In this document: positions 52,830 to 61,675 of the stretch, piece by piece
Layout: the number at the start of each line of letters is the position of its first letter
Position numbering within the stretch: position 1 is the stretch's first letter
Source: Ferrimonas sediminum
Lineage (GTDB): Bacteria > Pseudomonadota > Gammaproteobacteria > Enterobacterales > Shewanellaceae
DNA: 64,000 bases
Direction: 5' to 3'
Assembly: GCF_900100175.1 (NCBI RefSeq)
Contig: NZ_FNEM01000021.1
Span: 1-64,000, forward strand
Notes under the pieces: model-generated
Database searches by the model: none
What the model was told of the DNA's origin: nothing
The model's input: the letters and a program-made list of their open reading frames with translations, nothing else
Translations under genes and position numbers: made by a program

Positions 52830-53683
52830 AAAAAATGTTAGGTTTTATTGGTTTGCTGCTGGCGGTCTTCGGCGGGTATGCCTCCCACGGCGGTTACCTG
52901 TCCAACCTGTGGCAACCATCGGAGATGGTGATTATTTTTGGCGCCGGTATTGGCGCGCTGTTCATTGCCAACCCCATCGATGTCATCAAGGATATGTGGC
53001 AGCAGTTGAAAGACCTGTGGGCCAATGAGTCCGAGGATCCCGAGCTATACCCGCAGGTATTTGGCCTGATGCATGTGCTGCTCAGCCAGCTGCAGTCCCA
53101 GGGGATGAAGGTGCTGGATGAGCACATCGAAAACCCCAATGAGAGTTCGATGTTTTTGATGTATCCGGCGGTGCTGAAGCAGAAGGAGTTGCTGCAGTTC
53201 ATGGTGGATAACCTGCGGATGCAGTCGATGGCCAAGGTGGCCCCACACGATCTGGAGTCGCTTCTCGATGAAGAGATTGAACGTATCCACGATGATCACC
53301 TTCGGCCTTCCGAGGCGTTGTCAAAGGTGGCCGAGGCGATGCCGGGATTCGGTATCCTGGCGGCGGTGATGGGCATCATCATCACCATGGGCAGCATCGA
53401 CGGACCGCTGACCATGATCGGGGTCAAAGTGGCCGCCGCCCTGGTGGGGACCTTTATCGGTATCTTCGCCTGTTACTGCATGTTCGACCCGCTGGCCACC
53501 GCTCTGGAGCATTTGGTGGACAGGAATACCGCTCGACTCAGGTGCATGGCCGCCATTCTGGTGATGCACGCCAAAGGGAAGCCACCTCTGTTGGCCATCG
53601 ATGCCGGACGGCGTCAGATTCAACAAGAGAATCGACCCAGTTTTATCGAGGTTGAACGTTGGCTTGAGGCACAACAACTTTGA
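52826..53683 (+). CDS. motA: Flagellar stator protein MotA (LafT type)
   Basis: A 285-residue inner-membrane stator subunit with four helices; ATG 52826 is chosen over the upstream frame lying inside fliA. The cytosolic loop holds the charged residues that contact FliG, and PGFGILAAVMGIIITMGSID and AALVGTFIGIFACYCMFDPL form helices 3 and 4. Lateral MotA homologues are proton-driven; that is inferred here. Confidence 0.93.
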   Translation: MKKMLGFIGLLLAVFGGYASHGGYLSNLWQPSEMVIIFGAGIGALFIANPIDVIKDMWQQLKDLWANESEDPELYPQVFGLMHVLLSQLQSQGMKVLDEHIENPNESSMFLMYPAVLKQKELLQFMVDNLRMQSMAKVAPHDLESLLDEEIERIHDDHLRPSEALSKVAEAMPGFGILAAVMGIIITMGSIDGPLTMIGVKVAAALVGTFIGIFACYCMFDPLATALEHLVDRNTARLRCMAAILVMHAKGKPPLLAIDAGRRQIQQENRPSFIEVERWLEAQQL

Positions 53684-54657
53684 TGCAGCAAGGAAAGTCG
53701 CCAGTGATCGTTAAAAAGGGTAAGAAACGGAAACACGGAGGCAGCCACGGCGGTGCATGGAAGGTCGCGTTCGCCGACTTCACCCTGGCGATGATGTGCT
53801 TTTTCATGGTGATGTGGCTGATGCAAATCGCCGATCAGCAGGAGCGCAAAGCCATTGTGCAGCAGCTTAACGGCCCGCCGATTGAACAGGGCGCCAACCC
53901 CCTGGCCACCAGTGTCAACAGCTCCATCATCGACTTTGAGGGCAGACCCAGTGTCGATAAGGCGGCGGTGCCCGCCACCGGAACAGGCCCTGAGCAGGCC
54001 GGGGTGGCGATGTTCAATAACATTCCCGAAGGTGAGGTGGACTCGCTGGCCGGCAAGGGCGATGAACTTAACGCCATGGTACCGGGTAGCAGTGACACCC
54101 AGATTCAGCTGCAGACCCTGGCTCAGAAAGTGCGTGACGTGACCCAGAACAGCGAAATTGCCAAACACGTGGACTTCGATATGACGCCGCAGGGGCTGCG
54201 AATCGTGATTCAGGACTCGTCGGATCAATTTATGTTTAAGCGCGGCCGTAATCAGATGGAGCCCTATTTTGAAGACCTGATGCTGTCGCTGGCCGAGATT
54301 CTGACACCGGTGAAAAATCGCTTTATTGTCAGCGGTCACACCGATTCGGCACCGTTTGCCGGTAATCGTAAGACCAACTGGGAGTTATCGTCGATGCGGG
54401 CTTTGGAGGCGCGCCGGGCGTTGGTGATCGGTGGTGTGGATGCCGGACGGGTGCTGCAGGTCGCCGGCTATGCCGACCAGATGCTGTTCGATGAAGCGGA
54501 TCCCATGGCGGCCCGGAATCGACGCATCGAACTGTTTATTCTCAGTGACGAGGGGGAGCAGACCCTGTTCGACCAGCATGGCCTGAGTGGCCAACAGATG
54601 CAGCAGGCCCGTTCCCGAGCCGAGTCCAACAGATCCAGGTTGAGATACAATGACTGA
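53683..54657 (+). CDS. motB: Flagellar stator protein MotB (LafU type)
   Basis: A 324-residue stator subunit: short basic cytosolic tail, one helix with the ion-binding Asp in VAFADFTLAMMCFFMVMWLM, and a C-terminal OmpA peptidoglycan-binding domain (RFIVSGHTDSAPF, NWELSSMRALEARRAL). ATG 53683 overlaps the motA stop; GTG 53704, with AAGGAAAG six bases upstream, is an equally good start and gives 317 residues. Overlaps the next gene by eight bases. Confidence 0.93.
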   Translation: MQQGKSPVIVKKGKKRKHGGSHGGAWKVAFADFTLAMMCFFMVMWLMQIADQQERKAIVQQLNGPPIEQGANPLATSVNSSIIDFEGRPSVDKAAVPATGTGPEQAGVAMFNNIPEGEVDSLAGKGDELNAMVPGSSDTQIQLQTLAQKVRDVTQNSEIAKHVDFDMTPQGLRIVIQDSSDQFMFKRGRNQMEPYFEDLMLSLAEILTPVKNRFIVSGHTDSAPFAGNRKTNWELSSMRALEARRALVIGGVDAGRVLQVAGYADQMLFDEADPMAARNRRIELFILSDEGEQTLFDQHGLSGQQMQQARSRAESNRSRLRYND

Positions 54658-54979
54658 TTCTCCTCAAACTCAAAATGGCAAATCGACTCAGCAAGGACCG
54701 GCTTTTGTCCGCAATGGCCCGGATCGGCTGCAGAAGGTTTTCCTGTACCTGATTCTGGTTAACTGGCTGGTGGCCGGCTTGCTGCTGATGAAAATCGACA
54801 GCTTAAGTTTTCTGGCCGGCACCCTGGCCGGCGCCGGCATTATTCTATTGCAGTTTTTTCTGTTAAAACTGAGTTTAATGCGGGCCCGGCGGGCCGGCGA
54901 TGGTTACCTGCTGTACCCGGTAACTGCCAGTACCCTGCTGATTGTGTTGCTGTTGATAGGCTTCTTTTTCTTCTACTGA
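54650..54979 (+). CDS. Small polytopic membrane protein coupled to motB
   Basis: A 109-residue protein not recognised. After a hydrophilic Gln/Ser-rich N-terminus (residues 1-27) come three hydrophobic segments: FLYLILVNWLVAGLLLM, LAGTLAGAGIILLQFFLL and ASTLLIVLLLIGFFFF. The start lies inside the end of motB, so it is translationally coupled to the stator genes, the last gene of the operon. A stator or membrane accessory role is inferred from position only. Confidence 0.65.
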   Translation: MTDSPQTQNGKSTQQGPAFVRNGPDRLQKVFLYLILVNWLVAGLLLMKIDSLSFLAGTLAGAGIILLQFFLLKLSLMRARRAGDGYLLYPVTASTLLIVLLLIGFFFFY

Positions 54980-55558
54980 TCCACTCCGGTGGCCGGTATG
55001 CTTGACTCGCGCCGGCCATTACTCTCCTGTTACTGCAGACCATGTTGTTCGGCCCCCTTAATCCGTCGCCATCGCAGGTCGTGGTGTCATCCTGTTTATT
55101 CGCCTCTCTGCTATCTTTGTGCTCGATATCGGTTTTGAACCGTTTTTTAGTCTTGGAGTGGCGTAACCGCTTTTAATGGGTGAAACTTTTGTTCATGAGT
55201 GTCAAGGAGGTGTTGGCAGGGTCTCAATTTTGGTTCAGATTATGATTTACCGGGGTTGGTTTCGGAATATGGGAAACGCTTTTCCCGCCAATTTAATATT
55301 CGGAATAAGGTAACAGTTTTAATATTTGAATATCCGCGTGTGTGATTACTATCACGGTTGATGTCGATGATGGAGCGCCACAATACAGTTGAATTATTTG
55401 ATTGGTAATTCAAAGTTGCTTGAAAACATCAGTCATGAATTCGAGACGTAATATTTTCGAACAGTGATTTGATAAGAGTAATATAACTGTATTTATTGCT
55501 GAGAACTTTGGTTTTAATGCCGGTCATTAAGCCAGGGCATCGCTGCAATACAAAGGAA
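54980..55558. other. Intergenic region between flagellar block and cytochrome operon
   Basis: About 580 bp without a gene. It holds a hairpin without a T-run (TGGCCGG 54990-54996 with CCGGCCA 55012-55018), possibly ending the flagellar operon, and a CRP-like site at 55341-55356. The right half is AT-rich and should hold the cytochrome promoter. Confidence 0.55.
55341..55356. promoter_or_regulatory. CRP-like site upstream of the 11-haem cytochrome
   Basis: TGTGA-TTACTA-TCACG matches TGTGA-N6-TCACA at nine of ten arm positions and lies about 210 bp before the start codon. CRP control of anaerobic respiratory cytochromes is established in Shewanella. Confidence 0.6.
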
Positions 55559-55564
55559 ATGATG

Positions 55565-56920
55565 ATGAAAACGAACAACCCGCTGGTTTGTCTGGCTGTT
55601 GTTGCTGCCCTGTTCAGTGCCACAACGCTGGCTCAGGACAATTGCGTCAATTGCCATAAGAACGCCAAACTGCTGCAAAAAATGATTGAAAAGAAACAAC
55701 TGCCTACCGGTGACCTGGACGCGGGGCAACGGGCAGCCCAGCTTCAGGTGAGCGTCGATGCCATGGCCAGCCACAGTGCGCTTGACTGCAGCGATTGCCA
55801 CCAGGCCGATGGCAATAAGGCCAAATCCTGGCACCCGGCCATTCAGGCTGACCCCACCGCCGATGGCGGTTCGGTGTGCAGCGACTGCCATGGTGAGGAG
55901 ATGGTGACCAACTTCCGTCACTCTCTGCACTATACCGTCAACGGCGTCACCAAGGGGTTGGTGGAGCGCCTGGCGCAGACCCCGGATGCGCAGGAGATAT
56001 TCGACGAGATGCATCATTATCCGGAGGAGGGCTGCAACAGTTGCCACGCCACCTGCGGACAGTGTCACGTGAGCCAGCCTGACTTCGCCGGCGGTGGTTT
56101 GTTAAATAAACACGAATTTATTAAGCAGCCGGAAACTGAAAAAACCTGCGAAACTTGCCATTACGAAAATGCCGAAACTCACAGAGAGGTCGACGCCCAC
56201 GTAACGAAACACAATATGACCTGCCTGGATTGCCACTCCGATGTACAGGAGTTCCATGGTCGGGATATTAAAGACATTCCCGAGGGACGTTTATATAACG
56301 AAGGGCCAAACGGAACCAAGACAGGACCTTATGAACAGACCCAAAAACGGGATGTAATTAAAGTTAAGTGTGAAGATTGCCACCAGGATAAAGTGGCCGA
56401 TCACACCGAATTGTTGACTGGCAAAGCGGCATTAATCAACCACAACGAGAAACTCAAGTGTACCGCCTGTCATACCCAACCCTATACCAACTGCTTCGGT
56501 TGCCATGAGGACGACACCGAGTCGGTCGGTACCTGGGAAACCCTTAAGCGCGTTGCTCAGGGTGCCCTGGGACAGGTGGGTGAGGATGAGAATATCAAAC
56601 TGGGTTTGAGCGTGGCTGGCGACCCCCACAGCAAACTGGTTCCTCTGAGCCACTCTGCTGGTGCCAGCAAGGACAGTAAGGTCGTAGTGGATTTGAAGAA
56701 TCCTGAAACCAAGTCCTACTGGGTTCCTTTTGCCGCTCACTTTGTTAGCAAAAATCCTCTGGCTACTGCGGAGGCGCGTGCTAGCAAGCGGATGTGCGAA
56801 AACTGCCATAACACTGATAACGACATCTTCCTCAAGGAGAGCGATGTGCAGCTGGGGGTACTGGATCCAGTATCGGAACAGCAGTGGATCGTGCCCAACT
56901 CCCGTCTGCCTAAGCATTAA
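55565..56920 (+). CDS. Periplasmic 11-haem c-type cytochrome
   Basis: A 451-residue exported cytochrome with a Sec signal (LVCLAVVAALFSATTLAQ) and no lipobox. Eleven CXXCH sites: CVNCH, CSDCH, CSDCH, CNSCH, CGQCH, CETCH, CLDCH, CEDCH, CTACH, CFGCH and CENCH; the fourth and fifth are only two residues apart (CNSCHATCGQCH). Three ATG codons follow AAAGGA; the third, 55565, has best spacing. Upstream lies a CRP-like site; 20 bp downstream a small barrel protein gene follows. It is probably a periplasmic electron carrier or reductase subunit; I cannot name the substrate. Confidence 0.88.
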   Translation: MKTNNPLVCLAVVAALFSATTLAQDNCVNCHKNAKLLQKMIEKKQLPTGDLDAGQRAAQLQVSVDAMASHSALDCSDCHQADGNKAKSWHPAIQADPTADGGSVCSDCHGEEMVTNFRHSLHYTVNGVTKGLVERLAQTPDAQEIFDEMHHYPEEGCNSCHATCGQCHVSQPDFAGGGLLNKHEFIKQPETEKTCETCHYENAETHREVDAHVTKHNMTCLDCHSDVQEFHGRDIKDIPEGRLYNEGPNGTKTGPYEQTQKRDVIKVKCEDCHQDKVADHTELLTGKAALINHNEKLKCTACHTQPYTNCFGCHEDDTESVGTWETLKRVAQGALGQVGEDENIKLGLSVAGDPHSKLVPLSHSAGASKDSKVVVDLKNPETKSYWVPFAAHFVSKNPLATAEARASKRMCENCHNTDNDIFLKESDVQLGVLDPVSEQQWIVPNSRLPKH

Positions 56921-56940
56921 TTGAACCTGGAGTACTTATA

Positions 56941-57603
56941 ATGAAAAAACTAACTGCAATTGCCCTGACTCTGGTCGCCTCTCAGGCACTGGCAGCCGAG
57001 GCGCCGGTGTCGGCATCGGGCTACATGATGGGATTGAGCAACTACCTGTGGCGCGGGCAGAGCATCAGCCTGGATAACCCCTCGTTACAATCCGACTTTA
57101 TGCTGGAGCATGAGTTGGGCCTCTATGGTGGCGTGTCCTACGAAACCTACCGCTATGAGGATGGCGGTGCCGAGATCAAGGATTATGAGATCGATTATTA
57201 CGGTGGCTATTACCACATGTTCAATGACGATCTGGGCATGGGCCTCAGCGCCATGAAGTATACCTTTGGTGACGGTGGGGACACGCTGGAGTACACGGTA
57301 TCCGTCGACTATCGCAGCCTGAGTGCGACGGTGAACTACGACGAAGATGTGGAAGCCTGGTACGGCGAGTTGAATTACTCCGTGGCGCTGTTTGCAGACA
57401 GCACCCTGGTGGTGCATGGTGGCTGGTTTACCGATGCCGAGAACTACGGCTACGGCGACGAGTCCAGCCCGGCGGACGAGTTCTACGATGTGGCGTTACG
57501 CTACGACTACCCCTTCTGGGATAAATTCAGCCTGCTGCTGGAGGCCAGCTACCACGAGTATGAGGATGATCACTATATGATCGGTGTGGCCTACTGGTTG
57601 TAA
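56941..57603 (+). CDS. Outer-membrane barrel protein, TIGR02001-like
   Basis: A 220-residue protein with a signal peptide ending in ALA and an alternating, aromatic-rich beta-strand pattern to the C-terminus (HYMIGVAYWL, a typical barrel end). The segment GYMMGLSNYLWRGQSIS near the N-terminus matches the SNYLWRG-S hallmark of the TIGR02001/Gcw_chp family of uncharacterised proteobacterial proteins. Co-transcribed with the 11-haem cytochrome. It could be an outer-membrane partner, but at 220 residues it is much smaller than MtrB-type porins. Confidence 0.75.
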   Translation: MKKLTAIALTLVASQALAAEAPVSASGYMMGLSNYLWRGQSISLDNPSLQSDFMLEHELGLYGGVSYETYRYEDGGAEIKDYEIDYYGGYYHMFNDDLGMGLSAMKYTFGDGGDTLEYTVSVDYRSLSATVNYDEDVEAWYGELNYSVALFADSTLVVHGGWFTDAENYGYGDESSPADEFYDVALRYDYPFWDKFSLLLEASYHEYEDDHYMIGVAYWL

Positions 57604-57642
57604 GGCACGAGTTAAGATTCAGTCTGATCCTCAGCTGAGTCA

Positions 57643-57670
57643 AAGCCCCGGGTTTGGCCGGGGCTTTTTT
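57643..57670 (+). terminator. Terminator of the cytochrome-barrel operon
   Basis: AAGCCCCGG and CCGGGGCTT pair around a 6-base loop and run into a T stretch, about 40 bp past the barrel stop codon. Confidence 0.93.
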
Positions 57671-57861
57671 CTGTCTGCGGTTTATGGAGCGCCGGCCTGA
57701 AGTTGGGTGGACTCCGCCGGTAATGGCGACCGCCGTTGGCCGTTACGGTTTGGGAGGGGGCCGGTATGGACTGCCTACAAAACGGGACGGTGGTGGTTAA
57801 TCGCTATCGTGATTGAGCAACGTCTGTCGGCCAAGGTGCTGCAATAGCCTGAATGACAGGC

Positions 57862-58011
57862 AAAAAAAAGCCCGCTGAAATTCAGCGGGCAGAATAGCAA
57901 TCAACAAAAAAGAAGGAAGTTAAGCAAAAGAACCTTATTCCTGGGTTGACCTTGCTTAGGTGTCACCCCAGTAGGAAATCGTTGACTCGGAGAGTCGTTA
58001 TCTCCTCAATG
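57862..58011 (-). ncRNA. Candidate trans-acting small RNA
   Basis: On the minus strand a sigma-70 promoter (TTGTCC, 58042-58047; 18-bp spacer; TAGAAT, 58018-58023) would start a ~150-nt transcript ending in a strong terminator: GCCCGCTGAA/TTCAGCGGGC (57870-57890) plus eight U. Inside lie two hairpins, GACTC-GAGTC (57984-57996) and a 10-bp stem with one mismatch, 57941-57950 with 57962-57971, then a single-stranded pyrimidine tract ACTTCCTTCTTTTTTG, resembling anti-Shine-Dalgarno seeds of Hfq-dependent sRNAs such as FnrS. No open frame lies under it. I do not recognise the family. Confidence 0.55.
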
Positions 58012-58300
58012 ACCGCTATTCTATGGCAACCCTTTCCCTTGGGACAACCAAGAAAAATTGCTTTTTTGCATTAGTTTTTCTCATTTAACTTTGGTGCTGT
58101 TTCGGTCGTAGGGAGGGCCGGAATTGAACTTGAATGGCCGGACACTAAGGGATGCGGGCACAGTTCGTGGCAAAGTGGGCGCTGGGTCACATAGGTTTAT
58201 GTGTGTAAGCAAAAATAATATTGAAAACGATCGCTCTTGGCTGAAATCCAACGGCTGGTTATAGTGACCCGGTCTACAAAATCATAATAAAGGAATAACA
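58012..58300. other. Intergenic region before the peptidase gene
   Basis: It holds the promoter of the candidate small RNA (58018-58047, minus strand). The promoter of the peptidase gene must lie here too, but no clear -35/-10 pair was found. AAAGGA precedes the peptidase start. Confidence 0.5.
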
Positions 58301-60433
58301 ATGCGCATTTTGGCATTTTCTATGCTGGCCGCGTCCCTGTTGACCGGGTGCCAGTCGATGGATAAGGAGCAGCACAGTGCTGCACCCCAAACCGCCCGCA
58401 GTACGGTGTCCGAGAGCCTTCATGGTACCCAGGTGGCTGACCCCTACCGTTGGCTGGAAGACCTGGACAGCGTCGAGACCGCGGAGTGGGTAAAACGTCA
58501 GCAGAGTTATGGCGATCAATATCTGACCCAGATCCCAAATCGCACCGTGATTGAGGATCGCATCACCCAGTTGTGGAATTACGAGAAACTCAGCCCGCCG
58601 GAAGTCAAAGGCGACAATCAGTTTTTCTATCGCAATGACGGCCTTCAGAGCCAGTCGGTGTTGTACCGAGCGGACAAGCGCGGCAACCATGCCAAGGTGT
58701 TGCTGGACCCTAACGGCTTTTCCGCCGATGGCACCATCGCCTTGTCCGGTGTCAGCATCAGTGACCAGGGGCAGTGGCTGGCCTATGGCACCTCACAGTC
58801 CGGTTCCGACTGGCAGCAGTGGCAGTTCATCAATATCGCCACCGGTGAGGCGCTGACCGATAAGCTGGAGTGGATTAAATTCTCCTCCGCTACCTGGGAC
58901 AAACAGGGCGAGGGGGTCTGGTATTCCCGTTATGACGCCCCGGCGGCCGGCGACAACAAGATGGAGCAGGCCAACTACTTCCAGAAGGTGTATTACCACA
59001 AGCTGGGCACCCCCCAGTCTGAGGACACCCTGGTGTACCACCGCCCGGATCAGAAAGACTGGGGCTTTGGTACCGAACTGTCTGACGACGGTAAGTACTT
59101 GCTTATCTCCGTGTCTCAGGGAACCGATCCCCGCAACCGTTTCTTCTATCAGGAGTTGGCGACCGGCAATACCGTTGAACTGATGTCAGAGCTGGAAGCC
59201 GAGTACCTGTTCCTGGGCAACGACGGCGATACCTTCTACTTCAAGACCGATTACCAGGCTCCGAAAGGCCGCATCATCGCAGTCGACCTGAACAAGCCGC
59301 AGAAAGCCAACTGGCGCGAGTTGGTGGCCGAGACCGATAACACCATCTACACCGCGGCCATCATCAACAACCGCTTTGTGGTCAGCTATTTGAAAGATGT
59401 GTTGGCCGAGGTGCAGGTGTATGGCCTCAAGGGCAAGCTGCAGCAGACCCTGGCACTGCCCGGAGCCGGCCGGGTGGTCGGCATCAGTGGCGGTCGTAAT
59501 GATCAGCAGATGTATTTCCTGTTCAACTCCTACATCCATCCGACCGGTGTCTATCGCTACGATTTCAACGGCAGCGAAGTCAGCGCTTACAATATCCCGG
59601 ATGTGGCGTTTAGCCCGGCCGACTATGTGTCTGAGCAGGTGTTCTACACCAGCAAGGATGGCACCCGGGTGCCGATGATCATCTCCTACAAGAAGGGCCT
59701 GAAGAAGGACGGCAACAATCCGACCCTGTTGTACGCCTACGGTGGTTTCAACATCTCCCTGACTCCGCGTTTCTCTCCGGCGACCATCGCCTGGCTGGAC
59801 ATGGGCGGGGTTTACGCGGTTCCCAACCTGCGTGGTGGGGCGGAGTATGGCGAAGCCTGGCACCAGGGCGGCATGAAGGAGAAGAAGCAGAATGTGTTTG
59901 ACGATTACTACGCTGCGGCGGAGTATCTGATCGCCCAGAACTACACCAACAGCAGTAAGCTGGGGGCGTACGGGCGCAGTAACGGTGGCCTGCTGATGGG
60001 CGCGGCGCTGACTCAGCGTCCGGACCTGTTTGCGGCGGTGCTGCCGGCGGTTGGCGTGCTGGACATGCTGCGTTTCCAGAAATTCACCATCGGCTGGGCC
60101 TGGACCTCGGAATACGGCAGTGCCGATAATGCCGAGGATTTTGGCTACTTGCTGGCGTACTCGCCGCTGCACAATGTGGTGAAGCAGGCGTACCCGGCCA
60201 CCATGGTGATGACCGCCGATCACGACGATCGGGTGGTGCCGTCGCACAGCTTTAAGTTTACCGCCGAGCTGCAGTATCAGCAGCAGGGCGACGCGCCTGT
60301 GATTGCCCGCATTGAAACCAAAGCGGGCCACGGCGCCGGTAAACCCACCGCCATGAAGATCGCCGAGTTCCGGGACATCTACGCCTTCCTGTGGCACAAC
60401 TTCGGCTTGACGTTGCCTGAGCAGATTCAGTAA
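58301..60433 (+). CDS. Prolyl oligopeptidase family serine peptidase, lipoprotein
   Basis: A 710-residue S9A-type peptidase (EC 3.4.21.26 by family) cleaving after Pro in short peptides. Signal peptide with lipobox LLTGC (Cys17), so probably membrane-anchored in the periplasm. A seven-bladed propeller domain covers residues ~75-430. The alpha/beta hydrolase domain has the nucleophile Ser in GAYGRSNGGLLMGA, Asp in TADHDDRVVPSHS and His in KAGHGAGKPT. Length matches the family. Stands alone between an sRNA candidate and a terminator. Confidence 0.92.
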   Translation: MRILAFSMLAASLLTGCQSMDKEQHSAAPQTARSTVSESLHGTQVADPYRWLEDLDSVETAEWVKRQQSYGDQYLTQIPNRTVIEDRITQLWNYEKLSPPEVKGDNQFFYRNDGLQSQSVLYRADKRGNHAKVLLDPNGFSADGTIALSGVSISDQGQWLAYGTSQSGSDWQQWQFINIATGEALTDKLEWIKFSSATWDKQGEGVWYSRYDAPAAGDNKMEQANYFQKVYYHKLGTPQSEDTLVYHRPDQKDWGFGTELSDDGKYLLISVSQGTDPRNRFFYQELATGNTVELMSELEAEYLFLGNDGDTFYFKTDYQAPKGRIIAVDLNKPQKANWRELVAETDNTIYTAAIINNRFVVSYLKDVLAEVQVYGLKGKLQQTLALPGAGRVVGISGGRNDQQMYFLFNSYIHPTGVYRYDFNGSEVSAYNIPDVAFSPADYVSEQVFYTSKDGTRVPMIISYKKGLKKDGNNPTLLYAYGGFNISLTPRFSPATIAWLDMGGVYAVPNLRGGAEYGEAWHQGGMKEKKQNVFDDYYAAAEYLIAQNYTNSSKLGAYGRSNGGLLMGAALTQRPDLFAAVLPAVGVLDMLRFQKFTIGWAWTSEYGSADNAEDFGYLLAYSPLHNVVKQAYPATMVMTADHDDRVVPSHSFKFTAELQYQQQGDAPVIARIETKAGHGAGKPTAMKIAEFRDIYAFLWHNFGLTLPEQIQ

Positions 60434-60456
60434 CCGCTGCTCAGTAACTGTTCGAT

Positions 60457-60481
60457 TGGGGAGGCTTGGCCTCCCTTTTTT
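60457..60481 (+). terminator. Terminator of the prolyl oligopeptidase gene
   Basis: GGGAGGC and GCCTCCC pair around TTG and are followed by six T residues, about 25 bp after the stop. Confidence 0.92.
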
Positions 60482-60597
60482 GTTAACTGACGCAATTTGA
60501 AACTCAAACTTCGCATTTCTGGACTGCCATCACTTTGGGTCATGGGGTATAGTAGCCAGTCATTCCAACAGGTTTTAGACAGTGAACAGGAAGGGAA

Positions 60598-60999
60598 ATG
60601 GCGTTTCGTTGGCCCATCAGAGTGTACTATTCGGATACTGATGCAGGCGGGGTGGTATACCACGCTAATTACCTGAACTTCTTCGAACACGCCCGGTCAG
60701 AGATGTTGCGCCAGCACGGCTTTGAGCAGGATCAGCTGATGGCTGAAGATATCCTGTTTGTGGTGCGTAACATGAACATCGATTTTGTTCGTCCGGCCCG
60801 GTTTAACCAACACCTGACTGTTGAGACCGAAATTGCCAAGATGGCCGGAGCCAGCATGGTGTTCAGCCAGACTCTGGTGGACGACGACGGACAGCGCTAC
60901 TGCCAGGCCGACGTCAAGGTGGTTTGCATTAATGCCAGCGGCTTCACTCCGGTGGCGATCCCTTCGCATATTAAACAGGAGTTAACGGGTGTCAGCTGA
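60598..60999 (+). CDS. ybgC: Acyl-CoA thioesterase YbgC of the tol-pal operon
   Basis: A 133-residue hot-dog fold thioesterase. The 4HBT signature YYSDTDAGGVVYHANYLNFF contains the catalytic Asp. First gene of the tol-pal operon, as in most gammaproteobacteria; a -10-like TATAGT lies at 60548-60553. Overlaps tolQ by 11 bp. Confidence 0.93.
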   Translation: MAFRWPIRVYYSDTDAGGVVYHANYLNFFEHARSEMLRQHGFEQDQLMAEDILFVVRNMNIDFVRPARFNQHLTVETEIAKMAGASMVFSQTLVDDDGQRYCQADVKVVCINASGFTPVAIPSHIKQELTGVS

Positions 61000-61675
61000 A
61001 ATTTCCTTTATCAATCTTTTTCTGGAAGCCAGCTTACTGGTAAAGCTGGTAATGCTGATGCTGTTGCTGTTGTCCATTACCGGCTGGGCCGTGATCATTC
61101 AGCGCCGCAACGTGCTGAACAGTGCCACCGCCAATGCCAAGAAATTTGAAGATCGCTTCTGGTCCGGTGTCGACCTGAGCCGCCTGTACCAAGAGCTGTC
61201 CTCCCGAGGCGATCGCAACACCGGCATGGAGTTGCTGTTCACCGCCGGGTTCAAGGAGTACATGCGCCTGAGCCAGACCGCCACCAGCGGTGGGGCCATC
61301 ATGGATGGGTCTCAGCGTGCGATGCGGGTGGCCCTGTCCCGTGAGGTCGACAAGCTGGAGTCCAATTTGTCGTTGCTGGCCACCATCGGCTCCACCAGTC
61401 CCTACATCGGTCTGTTTGGTACCGTCTGGGGCATCATGAATGCCTTTATCGCCCTGGGCGCGGTACAAAACGCCACCCTGAACATGGTGGCTCCAGGGAT
61501 TGCCGAAGCCTTGATTGCAACGGCCATGGGCCTGTTTGCGGCGATTCCTGCGGTGATCTTCTTTAACCGTTACTCCACCAAGGTGGAGAAGCTGGAAAAC
61601 AGCTACATCAACTTCATCGAAGAGTTTTCCAGTATTCTGCATCGGCAGGCCTTCAGCGATAAGGAAGGGCGTTGA
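60989..61675 (+). CDS. tolQ: Tol-Pal inner-membrane protein TolQ
   Basis: A 228-residue inner-membrane protein of the proton-driven Tol motor, homologous to ExbB and MotA. Three helices; GLFGTVWGIMNAFIALGAV and AEALIATAMGLFAAIPAVIF mark helices 2 and 3. GTG start inside ybgC; its stop overlaps the tolR start. Works in outer-membrane invagination at division. Confidence 0.95.
   Translation: MSAEISFINLFLEASLLVKLVMLMLLLLSITGWAVIIQRRNVLNSATANAKKFEDRFWSGVDLSRLYQELSSRGDRNTGMELLFTAGFKEYMRLSQTATSGGAIMDGSQRAMRVALSREVDKLESNLSLLATIGSTSPYIGLFGTVWGIMNAFIALGAVQNATLNMVAPGIAEALIATAMGLFAAIPAVIFFNRYSTKVEKLENSYINFIEEFSSILHRQAFSDKEGR

Noticed and set aside
55367-55380. TGGAGC half-site near the 11-haem cytochrome
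   Set aside because: The right arm does not match, so it is not counted with the TGGAGA-N3-TCTCCA family.
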